NCBI RefSeq assembly: GCF_014287895.1
Contig: NZ_JACOPP010000006.1
Coordinates: 62,001 to 126,000 of the forward strand
DNA: 64,000 nt
Reading direction: 5' to 3'
Source of the DNA: Lawsonibacter hominis
GTDB lineage: Bacteria; Bacillota; Clostridia; Oscillospirales; Oscillospiraceae
Position 1 is the first letter of the stretch, and every line of letters starts with the position of its first letter. A program made the translations under genes and the position numbers. The notes under the pieces were generated by a model. It saw nothing but the letters and a program-made list of their open reading frames with translations, did no database searches and was not told the origin of the DNA. Positions 49,416 to 58,469 of this stretch are shown here, in pieces.

Positions 49416-50942
49416 ATGCGAAAAAAACTAAAGGAAAAGATTTCAGAGGCACTTTCATCGGTCCTGCCGATCACGGTGATCGTGCTTTTACTGAGTTTTA
49501 CCCTGGCGCCTATGCCGATCGGAACGCTGCTGCTCTTTCTGTTGGGGGCGGCGATGCTCATCGTGGGGATGGGATTTTTCTCCCTGGGTGCCGACATGGC
49601 CATGATGCCCATCGGGGAACAGATGGGCCGCAAGCTGGGCGGGAGGTGGAAGCTGATCGCCGTGGCGGTCATCTGTTTTCTCATCGGCGCCATGGTCACG
49701 ATTGCCGAGCCCGACCTGCAGGTGCTGGCCCGGCAGGTTCCGGCCGTCCCTGACGCGGTGATCATACTGGCGGTGGCGGCCGGCGTAGGTGTGTTTCTGG
49801 TGGTATCCATGCTGCGCACCCGGTTCAATCTGCCCCTGGGACCCACCCTGATCGCGCTCTACACCGGGGTGTTCCTGCTCTCCATCTTTGTGCCCAATGC
49901 GTTTTTGGCGGTGGCCTTCGATTCCGGCGGCGTTACCACGGGGCCCATCACGGTGCCCTTCCTTATGGCGCTGGGGACCGGCATGGCCAGCATCAAGGGG
50001 CGGGATGAGGACAATTTCGGTATGGTGGCGCTGTGCAGCGTGGGCCCCATCCTGGCGGTCATGCTCCTGGGCCTGTGCTATCAGTCTACCGAGGTCTCTT
50101 ACACCCCCTTTGCCATCCCCAGCGTATTTGACTCGCAGGACGTGGGCGCCCAGTTTTTACAGGGCCTGCCCGACTACATGAAAGAGGTGGCGCTGGGGCT
50201 GCTGCCCATCATCCTCTTCTTCGCGGTGTTTCAGCTCGCCTCCATCAGGCTCAAGCGCCGTGCCGTCATCAAGATTATCGTGGGCATCGGATATACCTAC
50301 GTCGGACTGGTCCTGTTCCTGACCGGCGCAAACATCGGCTTTATGCCTGCGGGCTATTATCTGGGCACGACGCTGGCTGCGCTGCCCCAGTACTGGATGC
50401 TGGTGCCCATCGGCATGGTGGTGGGCTACTTTATCGTAGCTGCCGAGCCGGCAGTGCATGTGCTCAACCGGCAGGTGGAAGATGTGACCAGCGGCGCCAT
50501 TCCGCAGAAAGCCATCGGCTTGGCGCTGTCCATCGGCGTGGCGGTCTCCATCGGTCTGGCGATGCTGCGGGTATGTCTGGGCATTCCGATCTACTATCTC
50601 CTGGTACCCGGCTATGCCGTCGCGCTGCTCCTGACCCGCTGCGTGCCCCGGATCTTCACCGCCATCGCCTTCGACTCCGGCGGCGTGGCCTCCGGTCCCA
50701 TGACGGCCACCTTCCTGCTGCCCCTGACCATGGGCGCATGCGAGGCCCTGGGTCGGGACATCCTGACCGACGCCTTCGGCGTGGTGGCGATGGTGGCGAT
50801 GACGCCGCTGATCACCATCCAGCTGCTGGGTCTGATCTATCAGCGAAAGATCCGGCGCACCCGCGATGTGACCCAGGCGGAGGAGCGGGAGATCGAGTTT
50901 GTGGACGAGATCATTGATTACAACGAGGAGGTGGAGCTCTGA
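49416..50942 (+). CDS. DUF1538 multispan membrane protein
   Basis: 508 residues, about 12-14 membrane segments in two homologous halves, each with an AFDSGGV-(T/S)GP-T motif (near 166 and 417). The GADMAMMPIGEQMG loop is also typical of the family. These proteins resemble transporters, but the substrate is not known. The next gene encodes a double P-II-like protein and overlaps by one base (TGATG), so the pair probably acts together, perhaps with P-II gating transport as GlnK gates AmtB (inference). Confidence 0.85.
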   Translation: MRKKLKEKISEALSSVLPITVIVLLLSFTLAPMPIGTLLLFLLGAAMLIVGMGFFSLGADMAMMPIGEQMGRKLGGRWKLIAVAVICFLIGAMVTIAEPDLQVLARQVPAVPDAVIILAVAAGVGVFLVVSMLRTRFNLPLGPTLIALYTGVFLLSIFVPNAFLAVAFDSGGVTTGPITVPFLMALGTGMASIKGRDEDNFGMVALCSVGPILAVMLLGLCYQSTEVSYTPFAIPSVFDSQDVGAQFLQGLPDYMKEVALGLLPIILFFAVFQLASIRLKRRAVIKIIVGIGYTYVGLVLFLTGANIGFMPAGYYLGTTLAALPQYWMLVPIGMVVGYFIVAAEPAVHVLNRQVEDVTSGAIPQKAIGLALSIGVAVSIGLAMLRVCLGIPIYYLLVPGYAVALLLTRCVPRIFTAIAFDSGGVASGPMTATFLLPLTMGACEALGRDILTDAFGVVAMVAMTPLITIQLLGLIYQRKIRRTRDVTQAEEREIEFVDEIIDYNEEVEL

Positions 50943-51652
50943 TGAGTCAGAACCATCTGTCCGTGCTGAAAATGCTGGTGACCATCGTAGACCGGGGGAA
51001 GGGCGCCGCTGCGGTGAGCCTGTACCGGGAACAGCGCCTGCATTTCGACTACCTCTGCATGGGGCTGGGCACCGCCAATTCCAAGATACTGGATTACTTT
51101 GGCCTGTCCGAGACGGAGAAGGACGTGGTCATTACCCTGGTCCCCGCCCACCGCGTGCGGCGGGTCATGGAATTGGCCAATCAGCGCTTCGATTTCAGCA
51201 GTCCCGGCCGCGGGATCCTGTTCACGGTCCCCCTGTCGGGCGTGAGCGGCATGGTGCCCCAGGTGCTGTGCAAGGCGGACGAGACGCAGCGGGAAACGGA
51301 ATGTAAGGAGGAGATGGAGATGGAAACGGCCAACCGATATGCGCTCATTCTGGCGGTGGTGAACCGTGGAAGCCTGGATACCGTGATGGATGCCGCACGG
51401 GAGGAGGGCGCCCGGGGCGGTACGGTCCTCCACGCCCGGCGTGTGGGCATGGAGGACACGGAAAACCTGCTGGGCTTCACCCTCCAGCCGGAAAAGGAGG
51501 TGGTGGCCATTCTGACGCCGCAGGCCCAGAAGCACGAGCTGATGGTGGCCATCCACCGGGCGGCGGGACTCACCACTGAGGCCAGGGGCATCCTGTTCTC
51601 TCTGCCGGTGGAGGAGCTGATCGGCCTTCAGCCCCCGGTCCCGGAGGCGTAA
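50942..51652 (+). CDS. Fused double P-II-like regulatory protein
   Basis: 236 residues with two P-II-like ferredoxin-fold halves. The first (residues 8-103) starts LSVLKMLVTIVDRGKGAAAV, has GLGTANSKILDYFGL and ends RGILFTVPLSGVSG. The second (residues 128-230) starts RYALILAVVNRGSLDTVMDA and ends RGILFSLPVEELIGL. Ordinary P-II proteins have one such domain of about 110 residues and act as trimers. No clear uridylylation Tyr is seen. It is translationally coupled to the DUF1538 gene. Confidence 0.8.
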   Translation: MSQNHLSVLKMLVTIVDRGKGAAAVSLYREQRLHFDYLCMGLGTANSKILDYFGLSETEKDVVITLVPAHRVRRVMELANQRFDFSSPGRGILFTVPLSGVSGMVPQVLCKADETQRETECKEEMEMETANRYALILAVVNRGSLDTVMDAAREEGARGGTVLHARRVGMEDTENLLGFTLQPEKEVVAILTPQAQKHELMVAIHRAAGLTTEARGILFSLPVEELIGLQPPVPEA

Positions 51653-51660
51653 AGCGCAAA

Positions 51661-51704
51661 GACCGTCCCGGCATGTCGAAAAGGCGCGCCGGGACGGTTT
51701 TTTT
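51661..51704 (+). terminator. Terminator after the DUF1538/P-II operon
   Basis: GACCGTCCCGGC stem pairing with GCCGGGACGGT, followed by TTTTTTT. Confidence 0.9.
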
Positions 51705-51770
51705 GCATCTGCGCCTTGCAGGGGAGCAGCGGATATGTTATCCTTTTAACAAATAAAGGGGGCGGTCGGT

Positions 51771-52316
51771 ATGGCACGCAGGAGCATCGTGCTGGAAGAA
51801 CGCAAGCAGATCAAGATCTTTACAAATCCGGTCCGGCAGGAGATGATCCGGCTGCTGCGCCTGTCAGAGGTGCCGCTGACGGCCAAGGATCTGGCGGACA
51901 GGCTGTATCTTTCCCCGGCCGCGGTGCAGCATCATCTCAAAAAACTGGAGGAGATCGGTGTGGTGGAGGTGGATCACCATGCCCGGGCGGGCGATATGGA
52001 GGTCACCTATTACCGCGATGCCGACGTGGAAGTACAGCTCCAGATGGGGCGCAACGACGGATTCCAGGGGGAACGGGAGGCCTTGGCGGCCAATCTGGTG
52101 GACGGCGCGTTCCGCCGCTTCCTGGCCGCCGCCCAGCAGCATAATGAGAACGAGATTTCGGAGTACGGGGCGATGCTCTCCGGGGTGCTCCACCTCTCGC
52201 CCGAGGACCGGCGGATCTTGATGGAGCAGGTGGGGCAGTTCCTGCGCAGCCATGATACCGCCAAAGCGGAGAATCTTGAGCACTGGGAATATGTGATCCT
52301 TGCCTACCGGGCCTGA
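51771..52316 (+). CDS. ArsR-like winged-helix regulator
   Basis: 181 residues. A winged HTH (about 18-75) reads FTNPVRQEMIRLLRLSEVPL, then TAKDLADRLYLSPAAVQHHL and KKLEEIGVVEVDH, typical of the HTH_20/ArsR group. The second half is helical (EREALAANLVDGAFRRFLAA...) and may bind a ligand or dimerise. It lacks the usual metal-binding Cys pair, so a metal sensor is unlikely. Ribosome site AAAGGGGGCGG. No clear target gene beside it. Confidence 0.82.
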   Translation: MARRSIVLEERKQIKIFTNPVRQEMIRLLRLSEVPLTAKDLADRLYLSPAAVQHHLKKLEEIGVVEVDHHARAGDMEVTYYRDADVEVQLQMGRNDGFQGEREALAANLVDGAFRRFLAAAQQHNENEISEYGAMLSGVLHLSPEDRRILMEQVGQFLRSHDTAKAENLEHWEYVILAYRA

Positions 52317-52333
52317 CGGCTGCCCTGGCATCA

Positions 52334-52374
52334 TGTAGTCAAGACCACCCCTTTCATGGGTGGTCTTGACTACA
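52334..52374 (+). terminator. Terminator of the winged-helix gene
   Basis: TGTAGTCAAGACCACCC/GGGTGGTCTTGACTACA, perfect 17-bp stem with a 7-base loop, then AAAAAAA on the plus strand. Read from the other side its T-tract would serve leuA, so it is probably bidirectional or mainly minus. Confidence 0.8.
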
Positions 52375-52379
52375 AAAAA

Positions 52380-52405
52380 ACAGCGCATGCGTACGCATGC
52401 GCTGT
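52380..52405. repeat. 26-bp perfect palindrome next to the terminator
   Basis: ACAGCGCATGCGT/ACGCATGCGCTGT, only 5 bases after the previous stem. Together they make a tandem hairpin pair between convergent genes. The remaining stretch to 52610 is AT-rich and shows no gene. Confidence 0.7.
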
Positions 52406-52610
52406 AAAAGTATCCCCACACATGCCTGCAACTGCGTACCGTGATCAGATTTACGCGCATAGCGCCACATGTGTCGCTGATTGCCGATATTTGATTTCTA
52501 CCTATCATAAACAGAAGGCTTTATCCAGGTCAAAGGGAATTCAGCTGTTTTTTGCAGCGTGCGGAAGACAAAAAATTGTGAAGCGTGGGGGAAGAAGGGC
52601 GGGGCGGCCC

Positions 52611-54299
52611 CTACTCTCCGTGCCGTACGGCGCGGTTGATGGCGGAGAGGATGCCTTTGAGGGGGGCCAGGTTGATGTTGTGGGAAATCCCAACGCCGAA
52701 CCAGTCTTTTCCGGCCTGGTCCTTGAGGTGGATATAGGAGACCGCCTGGGAGTCGGAGCCCTGCTTGATGGCGTGCTCCTTGTAGTCCACAAAGGTGAAG
52801 CGGTCCATCTTCTGACCGTGGATGGCGTTGAAAAAAGCATCGATGGGACCGTTGCCGGAGCCGTTGACCTGGAAGACGGTTTCCTTATGCCGCAGCGTGC
52901 CGGCGAAGGTCACGTGGGAGTGTCCGTCCTCATCGGTAAATTCCGCAAAGGAATGCCGTACCAGCTGATAGGGGGAATCGGCGTCGATGTACTCCTCCCG
53001 GAACAGCTCGTAGACCCGCTGGGCCGGGAGCTCCTTGCCTACGCGGTCGGTCTCCAGCTGCACAATGTGGCCGAACTCCGGATGCATGTTCTTGGGCAGA
53101 TCAAAGCCGAAATTGTGCTGCATGACAAAGGCGGCGCCGCCCTTGCCGGACTGGCTGTTGATGCGGATAATGGGCTCGTACTGCCGTCCCACGTCCGCCG
53201 GATCGATGGGCAGGTAAGGTACTTCCCAATACTCGCTGCCGCTCTCCTGCATATAGCGGCTGCCCTTGTTGATGGCGTCCTGATGCGAACCGGAGAAGGC
53301 GGTGAACACCAGCTCGCCCACATAGGGCTGCCGTTCGCCGATCTTCATTTTGGTGACCCGCTCGTACACGTCCCGGATTCGGTTGATGTCGGAGAAGTCC
53401 AGCTTTGGATCCACGCCCTGGGTATACAGATTCAGCGCCAGGGTGACCATGTCCACGTTGCCGGTGCGCTCGCCGTTGCCGAAGAGGGTGGCCTCCACCC
53501 GTTCGGCGCCCGCCAGCTGGCCCAGTTCGGCGGTGGCGACGCCTTCGCCCCGGTCGTTGTGGGGATGCAGGGAGATGACGGCGCAGTCGCGGGAGGGCAG
53601 CGCTTCGATAAAATACTCGATCTCATCGGCAAAGTAGTTGGGCATGCAGTTTTCCACCGTGGTGGGCAGGTTGAGGATGACCTTGCGCTCCGGCGTGGCG
53701 TGGAGCGCCTCGATGACGGCCTGGCAGATCTCCACGGCGGCGTCCATCTCAGTGCCCATGAAGGACTCGGGGGAATACTCATACCGCAGGTCCATCCCCG
53801 CGTCCAGGGCGGGCTGGGACAGCGTGCGGATCAGCCGGGCGGCGTCCACGGCGATCTGCTTTACCCCCGCCACGTCGGTGTGGAAGACCACCTTCCGCTG
53901 AAGGGTAGAGGTGGAATTGTAAAAATGGAAGATCACATGCTTGGCCCCGTCGATGGCCTCAAAGGTCTTGCGGATCAGATGCTCCCGAGCCTGGACCAAT
54001 ACCTGGATGGTCACGTCGTCGGGGATATGCCCCCCCTCGATGAGGGTGCGGATGAACTCATATTCCGTCTCGGAGGCGGAGGGGAAGCCCACCTCGATCT
54101 CCTTGACGCCGATGTCCACCAGCGTGTGGAACAGCTCCAGCTTCTCCTCCACGTTCATGGGATCGATCAAAGCCTGATTGCCGTCCCGCAGGTCCACGGA
54201 GCACCAGATGGGGGGCACTTTCAGCTCCCGGTCGGGCCAGGCGCGCCGGGGCCGTTTGAGAGGGACGAAGGGGATGTACTTTTCTTGTGCCGGTTTCAT
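52611..54299 (-). CDS. leuA: 2-isopropylmalate synthase
   Basis: First step of leucine synthesis: acetyl-CoA plus 2-ketoisovalerate. 562 residues, the longer (type 2) form: catalytic CSVDLRDGNQALIDPMN near residue 37, the metal and substrate motifs VEIHxH-like SLHPHNDRGEGVATAEL near 240, and FGNGERTGNVD; a C-terminal allosteric LeuA dimer region follows. Start at the ATG with AGGAGG (54299), not six codons earlier. It is controlled by a T-box leader. Confidence 0.95.
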   Translation of the reverse strand: MKPAQEKYIPFVPLKRPRRAWPDRELKVPPIWCSVDLRDGNQALIDPMNVEEKLELFHTLVDIGVKEIEVGFPSASETEYEFIRTLIEGGHIPDDVTIQVLVQAREHLIRKTFEAIDGAKHVIFHFYNSTSTLQRKVVFHTDVAGVKQIAVDAARLIRTLSQPALDAGMDLRYEYSPESFMGTEMDAAVEICQAVIEALHATPERKVILNLPTTVENCMPNYFADEIEYFIEALPSRDCAVISLHPHNDRGEGVATAELGQLAGAERVEATLFGNGERTGNVDMVTLALNLYTQGVDPKLDFSDINRIRDVYERVTKMKIGERQPYVGELVFTAFSGSHQDAINKGSRYMQESGSEYWEVPYLPIDPADVGRQYEPIIRINSQSGKGGAAFVMQHNFGFDLPKNMHPEFGHIVQLETDRVGKELPAQRVYELFREEYIDADSPYQLVRHSFAEFTDEDGHSHVTFAGTLRHKETVFQVNGSGNGPIDAFFNAIHGQKMDRFTFVDYKEHAIKQGSDSQAVSYIHLKDQAGKDWFGVGISHNINLAPLKGILSAINRAVRHGE

Positions 54300-54330
54300 G
54301 GGGATTCCTCCTGTCAAGCTCGGTCAGGGT

Positions 54331-54600
54331 GCAAAAAACGCCCCTGACCATCCGTAATGGTCAGGGGCGTAAACTTACGCGGTACCACCCTGCTTCCGCC
54401 CGCCGTTTCCGGCGGACGCTCGTTGGCCTCCAACAAGGCCGTGGCCGGTAACGGGGCCGGACGGCCCGCCCTACGCAAGTTCAGGCGGGCGGCTCAGGGA
54501 CCAGTATCCACATGGCTCCCCGCGCCGGTTCGCACCAACCACCGGTTCTCTGAGCGGGACGGGTCATGTCTTCTTCCCATCATTGCCTTTAAGGATGTGA
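54331..54600 (-). promoter_or_regulatory. T-box riboswitch of leuA
   Basis: The T-box motif AGGGTGGTACCGCG is at 54378-54391 (minus strand). It is followed by the terminator: ACGCCCCTGACCAT/ATGGTCAGGGGCGT then TTTTTTG (54331-54370). The stem I region starts near 54570 with CAGAGAACCGGTGGTTGGTG. The specifier stretch GGATACTGGTCCCTGAG carries CTG four bases before CTGAG, in the expected place for a leucine codon (CUG). Uncharged tRNA-Leu would favour antitermination (family knowledge). Confidence 0.9.
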
Positions 54601-54607
54601 TTGCGAC

Positions 54608-54636
54608 TATTTTAGCCCAACCGTCCGGATTTGTCA
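54608..54636 (-). promoter_or_regulatory. Promoter of the T-box/leuA transcript
   Basis: Minus strand TTGACA, 17-bp spacer, TAAAAT; the T-box leader begins about 8 bases further on. Confidence 0.75.
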
Positions 54637-54725
54637 AGGGTCAGCTTGTCCCCAAAGCCCCGGCGGGCCGCGGCCTTCTTAAAAAGCGGCGAGGCCGCGT
54701 CTGGCCTCGCCGCAGGAGGCGGATT

Positions 54726-56111
54726 TTACGCGCCTGCTTCCCAGGCCAGAACCCGGGGGCGGTAGTACCGGGGCTGGCACATGTTCACGCCGGAGACGGA
54801 ATTGCCGTCCAGACTGTTTTCATAGGCGGCCAGGAACGTCAGGCCTTCGCGGGTATAGACCGCCAGATAGAAGCTGTTGCTCCAGGATCCCCGATCGCCC
54901 CAGCTGCCGGAGACAGCCAGCCGCACGCCGTCCCAGGCCATAGACACGTGGTTGACTGATCCGGACAGATAGCAATCCCGTTCCTTCTGGAGGCTCCAAT
55001 CTGCAACGAAGTTCCGCTGCCAGGCGCCCGCGCCGCTTTGCTCCACCACCGCCAGCCGCCGGGCGGACTCGCTCTGCGTGATGGGCACGAAGAAGCCGTC
55101 GCCCCGGTATACGGAGCAGAAGGGATTGTCCTCACCCCAGGGGAGCAGGTCCAGGGTCTGCCGCACGGTCACGGTCTCGGGGTCCAGTATCCGCAGACGG
55201 AGAACGCCCTCTTCCTGGGTCAGGAGGAAGAGCGCCTCCTCCTCCGCCCAGAAACGGACGGGCACGGCCTGCTCCGGCAGGGAGTAGGCGGTGGAGAGGG
55301 TATACTCCTGCGCCGCGAGGCCGGAGAGCCGGTAGATCCCCCGGCCGCCGGGGATCCGGCTCAGGTCCGGCTCGCTCCCGTCGCTGAAGCGGAGCGGGGA
55401 TACAAACAGGATGCTGTCGCCGGTCTGGACGCTGTCGCCGTACAGATCCAGCTGCCGCTCCAGGCTGTTGACGCTGACGCTGCAGAGCGAGCCGTCGGAA
55501 AGGGTCTCCACGGTGATCTCCAGCAGCCAGCCTTCCGGCACGGGGATGCGGAAATAGTCCTGGAGCAGCCGGGTCAGCGCCAGTTCCTTCTCCGGTATAA
55601 ATCCGGGGATGCCGTAAAGATCGGCATAAAGGGGAACGTACTCGTAATACGCCGCCAGGTCGACGGTCTCGGTGTACTCGCCGCCGGGCTCGGCCCGGCT
55701 GGCCACGTCCTTGGCCAGCGCGAATATGCTTTGCAGCATGACGTTCTCCGCGACAGCGTCTTCCAACGAGCCGCTGGAGCTGATCCCGCCCTCAAAAAAG
55801 TAGAGGGAGAGACAGTCGCCGGCGAAATCGGAAGTGCGGTAACCGTCAAGCACTTTCTCCTGCGAAAGGGAAAAATCCGTCTCCAGTTCCTCCAGCCGCC
55901 CCACGGAAAAGCGGCTCTCCCACAACAGATGGTCGCGGCAGTGGGAGGATGCGGTCACCGACAGCCCCGCCGCCCGGGACGTGTCGCCCGCCAAAACGGT
56001 CTCGGTGAGGACCACCTTGTCGCAGTCCTGTGCCAGGGCCGCGCTGGCCCCGGTCAGCAGCAGCGCGGACAGAAGGGCCAGGATCACAAGAACGGGTACG
56101 GCTGCCTTCAT
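54726..56111 (-). CDS. Exported hypothetical protein of the ABC operon
   Basis: 461 residues; an N-terminal signal or anchor segment (VPVLVILALLSALLLTGASA), then an external part of beta-sheet character with RILDPETVTVRQTLDLLPWG and repeats around FFVPI and AVYTREGLTFLAAYE, suggesting a beta-propeller-like domain. It is coupled (ATGA) to the ABC ATPase. Last gene of the GntR-led operon; the function is not known. A YtrF-like role in the operon is only a guess. Confidence 0.6.
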   Translation of the reverse strand: MKAAVPVLVILALLSALLLTGASAALAQDCDKVVLTETVLAGDTSRAAGLSVTASSHCRDHLLWESRFSVGRLEELETDFSLSQEKVLDGYRTSDFAGDCLSLYFFEGGISSSGSLEDAVAENVMLQSIFALAKDVASRAEPGGEYTETVDLAAYYEYVPLYADLYGIPGFIPEKELALTRLLQDYFRIPVPEGWLLEITVETLSDGSLCSVSVNSLERQLDLYGDSVQTGDSILFVSPLRFSDGSEPDLSRIPGGRGIYRLSGLAAQEYTLSTAYSLPEQAVPVRFWAEEEALFLLTQEEGVLRLRILDPETVTVRQTLDLLPWGEDNPFCSVYRGDGFFVPITQSESARRLAVVEQSGAGAWQRNFVADWSLQKERDCYLSGSVNHVSMAWDGVRLAVSGSWGDRGSWSNSFYLAVYTREGLTFLAAYENSLDGNSVSGVNMCQPRYYRPRVLAWEAGA

Positions 56112-56851
56112 TTCGCTTCCTCCTCGCCGGTCAGGTCGGACAGGGCGCGGCTGACCCGGTCCTCCCGGTAGCGGTAGGTCTCCTTGACGAAATCCATCAG
56201 GTTCCGGCCCGATTCCTCCAGCGCCAGCGTGGTCACATCCCCCGCCAGTGCCCCCTGATGCAGCAGCACCGCCCGGCCGATGAAGTGCTGCACCTCCTCC
56301 AGCAGGTGGGTGGACAGCAGCACGGTCTCCTCCGGCTCCAGAATACCCAGCAGGACCTTATAAAAGTCCTCACGATTGAACACGTCGTTGCCCGCGAAGG
56401 GTTCGTCCATCAGGATATAGTCCGCCCCCTGGCACAGGGCCAGAATGACCTCGAACTGGTTTTTCTGTCCGGTGGAGAAGCCGCGCAGGGCCTTGCCCAT
56501 GGGCAGGGCAAAAAACTCCATCAGGGCGGAGAAGCGCTTTTCCCGGAACGCGGGGAAATGGGAGCGGAAAAAGGCGCGGTGCTGGGCCGGGCTCAGGTTG
56601 GGGAAAAAGGAGTGCTCGCAGGTGGCGAAGGAGAGTTTTGCGCTGTTTCTGTGGGTGATGGGAGCTCCATCCAGGGTGATCTCTCCCGTGTAGCGCAGCA
56701 GGCCCAGGATGCACTTCATCAGGGTGGTCTTGCCCGCGCCGTTCTCCCCGAAGAGGCCCACGATCTCCCCGCGGGGCAGGGACAGGTCGATCCCCCCAAG
56801 GGCCTGCTTGCCCCCCGGATAGTATTTTTTGACTTGTTTGATCTGGATCAT
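56108..56851 (-). CDS. ABC transporter ATP-binding protein
   Basis: 247 residues: Walker A LFGENGAGKTTLMKCILGLL, a variant signature (FSTGQKNQFEVILALCQGA, so STGQK in place of LSGGQ), Walker B DYILMDEPFAGND, and the H-loop LLSTHLLEEV. YtrB-like proteins have this kind of signature. The ATG has GGAGGTG; the longer frame upstream is not coding. It should power the two membrane proteins upstream in the operon. Confidence 0.9.
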   Translation of the reverse strand: MIQIKQVKKYYPGGKQALGGIDLSLPRGEIVGLFGENGAGKTTLMKCILGLLRYTGEITLDGAPITHRNSAKLSFATCEHSFFPNLSPAQHRAFFRSHFPAFREKRFSALMEFFALPMGKALRGFSTGQKNQFEVILALCQGADYILMDEPFAGNDVFNREDFYKVLLGILEPEETVLLSTHLLEEVQHFIGRAVLLHQGALAGDVTTLALEESGRNLMDFVKETYRYREDRVSRALSDLTGEEEAK

Positions 56852-57345
56852 GATACACCTCCGGTCATAGCCCACAGATCGGCCGCCCGGCATGCCGCCG
56901 GCGTCTGGAACCAATAGCATAAAAGACACAGCAGCAGCGTCAGCCCTGCCGCCAGCAAACAGCCCAGCGCGCCCGCCAGCGGACCGGCCAGGCATCGCCG
57001 CCACAGTTCCCAGCGCTGGGGGAGCCTGCGCATCCGGTAGATGCTCCGGCTGCCCTGAAAGTGCCAGGCGTAGTGGAATACGGCCAAAGCGGGCATGCAC
57101 AGGGCCAGTGCCCAGAAGCCGGTGAACACACCGGACAGAAACGTGGGGAAGGGGGCCATCACCGCGCCGGGTATGAGAACGCGCACACGACCCGCGCCAG
57201 ACTCATACAGCGCGGACAGAGCCCGCTGAAAGGGGGCGGCGAACCGGCACCAGCCGTACAGCAGCGCCGCGCCAAGCCCCGCGGCGGTCCAGGCGCACTC
57301 GGCGCCGCCGGGAAAGCCCAGGGGATACCAGCGCTCAAGCTTCAT
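56848..57345 (-). CDS. Membrane protein of the YtrA-type operon (165 aa)
   Basis: 165 residues, about four hydrophobic segments (VWTAAGLGAALLYGW, VLIPGAVMAPFPTFLSGVFTG in part, WALALCMPALAVFHYAW and ALGCLLAAGLTLLLCLLCYW). Start at MKLERWYP, nine bases from GGAGGT, rather than the ATG six bases earlier. Overlaps its neighbours at both ends. Likely one of two permease-like partners of the ABC ATPase. Confidence 0.65.
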   Translation of the reverse strand: MKLERWYPLGFPGGAECAWTAAGLGAALLYGWCRFAAPFQRALSALYESGAGRVRVLIPGAVMAPFPTFLSGVFTGFWALALCMPALAVFHYAWHFQGSRSIYRMRRLPQRWELWRRCLAGPLAGALGCLLAAGLTLLLCLLCYWFQTPAACRAADLWAMTGGVS

Positions 57346-58057
57346 CCTCATAGCACCTCCAAACATTCCAAACGGCTCCGGCAGCGGTGAACAGAGCCAC
57401 CGCACTCAGCGCAATATCGGTTTCGGCCATGGCAAACCCCTGGGAAAAGGAAACGACCGTCAGCACCGACAGGGGCAGTATGGCGAAGCCCCTGCGTCCG
57501 TGCCGCTGCTGGTAGGAAAAGCAGGCCGCCGTCAAGCCAAGGCAGAGCAGGAAGATCCCGTTGCGGATCGCGCGGCTGTACTCCTGAAGGGGGAGCAGGC
57601 TGTGGAGAAAGCCGTTGCGGAAGAAGGCCAGGAAAAGGCTCATGGCGTTGAAGGGCGTCTGCGCCGCATGCGCCATGGCAAAGCGGCACAGAAACAGCGC
57701 CCACGCCGCCTGAGCGCCCCAGAAGACCAGCAGGCACAGCGCATTGTGACCGCCCCAGCAGAGGGTCAGCGTCCGCTCGTCCACACGGAGCCTGCGCAGG
57801 GTATACCGGCTGCGGCTGGAAGCGCCGTCACACCCGTTGAGGGCGAGCACCCCGCAGGTGGCCAGAAGCCCGGCCCCCGCGGCGAGGGCCGCGTGACTCT
57901 CCGAAACCAGATATTCCAGTCCATCCCAATAATCCAGCCGCCCCATTGCAAGGACGAGCAGGCCAAACTCCGCTAAAAAAGTCAGCGCCCAGATCAGCAG
58001 CAGCTTCCAGAGCGTGTTTTGGGCCGCCAGCATCCATATGGAACCATATCGCTTCAT
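57335..58057 (-). CDS. Membrane protein of the YtrA-type operon (240 aa)
   Basis: 240 residues with about six hydrophobic segments (for example LLLIWALTFLAEFGLLVLAM and LCLLVFWGAQAAWALFLCRF). MKRYGSIWMLAAQNTLWKL is the start, after GGAGGC; the 506-codon open frame running further up is not coding. Probable permease-type partner of the ABC ATPase two genes downstream. Overlaps the GntR gene by four bases. Confidence 0.7.
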   Translation of the reverse strand: MKRYGSIWMLAAQNTLWKLLLIWALTFLAEFGLLVLAMGRLDYWDGLEYLVSESHAALAAGAGLLATCGVLALNGCDGASSRSRYTLRRLRVDERTLTLCWGGHNALCLLVFWGAQAAWALFLCRFAMAHAAQTPFNAMSLFLAFFRNGFLHSLLPLQEYSRAIRNGIFLLCLGLTAACFSYQQRHGRRGFAILPLSVLTVVSFSQGFAMAETDIALSAVALFTAAGAVWNVWRCYEDEA

Positions 58058-58443
58058 TCGTCCGCCTCCTTTTCCTCCCAAAGCCGCCCGATCAGCGCCA
58101 GCGCCTCTTCCCGGCCCACGCCCATCTGCCGCAGGGAGCGGACCGTATGCAGGCCCTCCTGCTCCAGCAGCTGGGCGCGGATCCGGCCGGCGGCGCCCGC
58201 ATCCAGGGATACCGCGCTCTTGGCTCCGGCGTGGGAGGTGATGACCCCCTCCTCCTCCAGCAGGCGGTAGGCCTTCTGCACCGTATTGGGGTTGACGCCC
58301 AGCCGGGCGGAGAGCACCCGGCGGGAAGGCAGCTCGTCTCCGTCCCGGACGATCCCGGCCACGATGCCGCGCTTCACGTGGCGGATGATCTGGAGATAGA
58401 TGGGGATGCCCTCCTCCAACGGAAAGCACTCGAAGGAGATCAT
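58054..58443 (-). CDS. GntR-family (YtrA-type) repressor
   Basis: 129 residues: an N-terminal winged HTH: PIYLQIIRHVKRGIVAGIVR, then DGDELPSRRVLSARLGVNPN and TVQKAYRLLEEEGVITSHAG, and a short C-terminal tail as in the YtrA subgroup. YtrA represses its own ABC operon in Bacillus. Here two GTATTA-type palindromes lie on the operon's promoter just upstream. Start at ATG with GGAGGTGAG. Confidence 0.92.
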   Translation of the reverse strand: MISFECFPLEEGIPIYLQIIRHVKRGIVAGIVRDGDELPSRRVLSARLGVNPNTVQKAYRLLEEEGVITSHAGAKSAVSLDAGAAGRIRAQLLEQEGLHTVRSLRQMGVGREEALALIGRLWEEKEADE

Positions 58444-58469
58444 GGCCGGTCTCACCTCCCAAATAAAGT

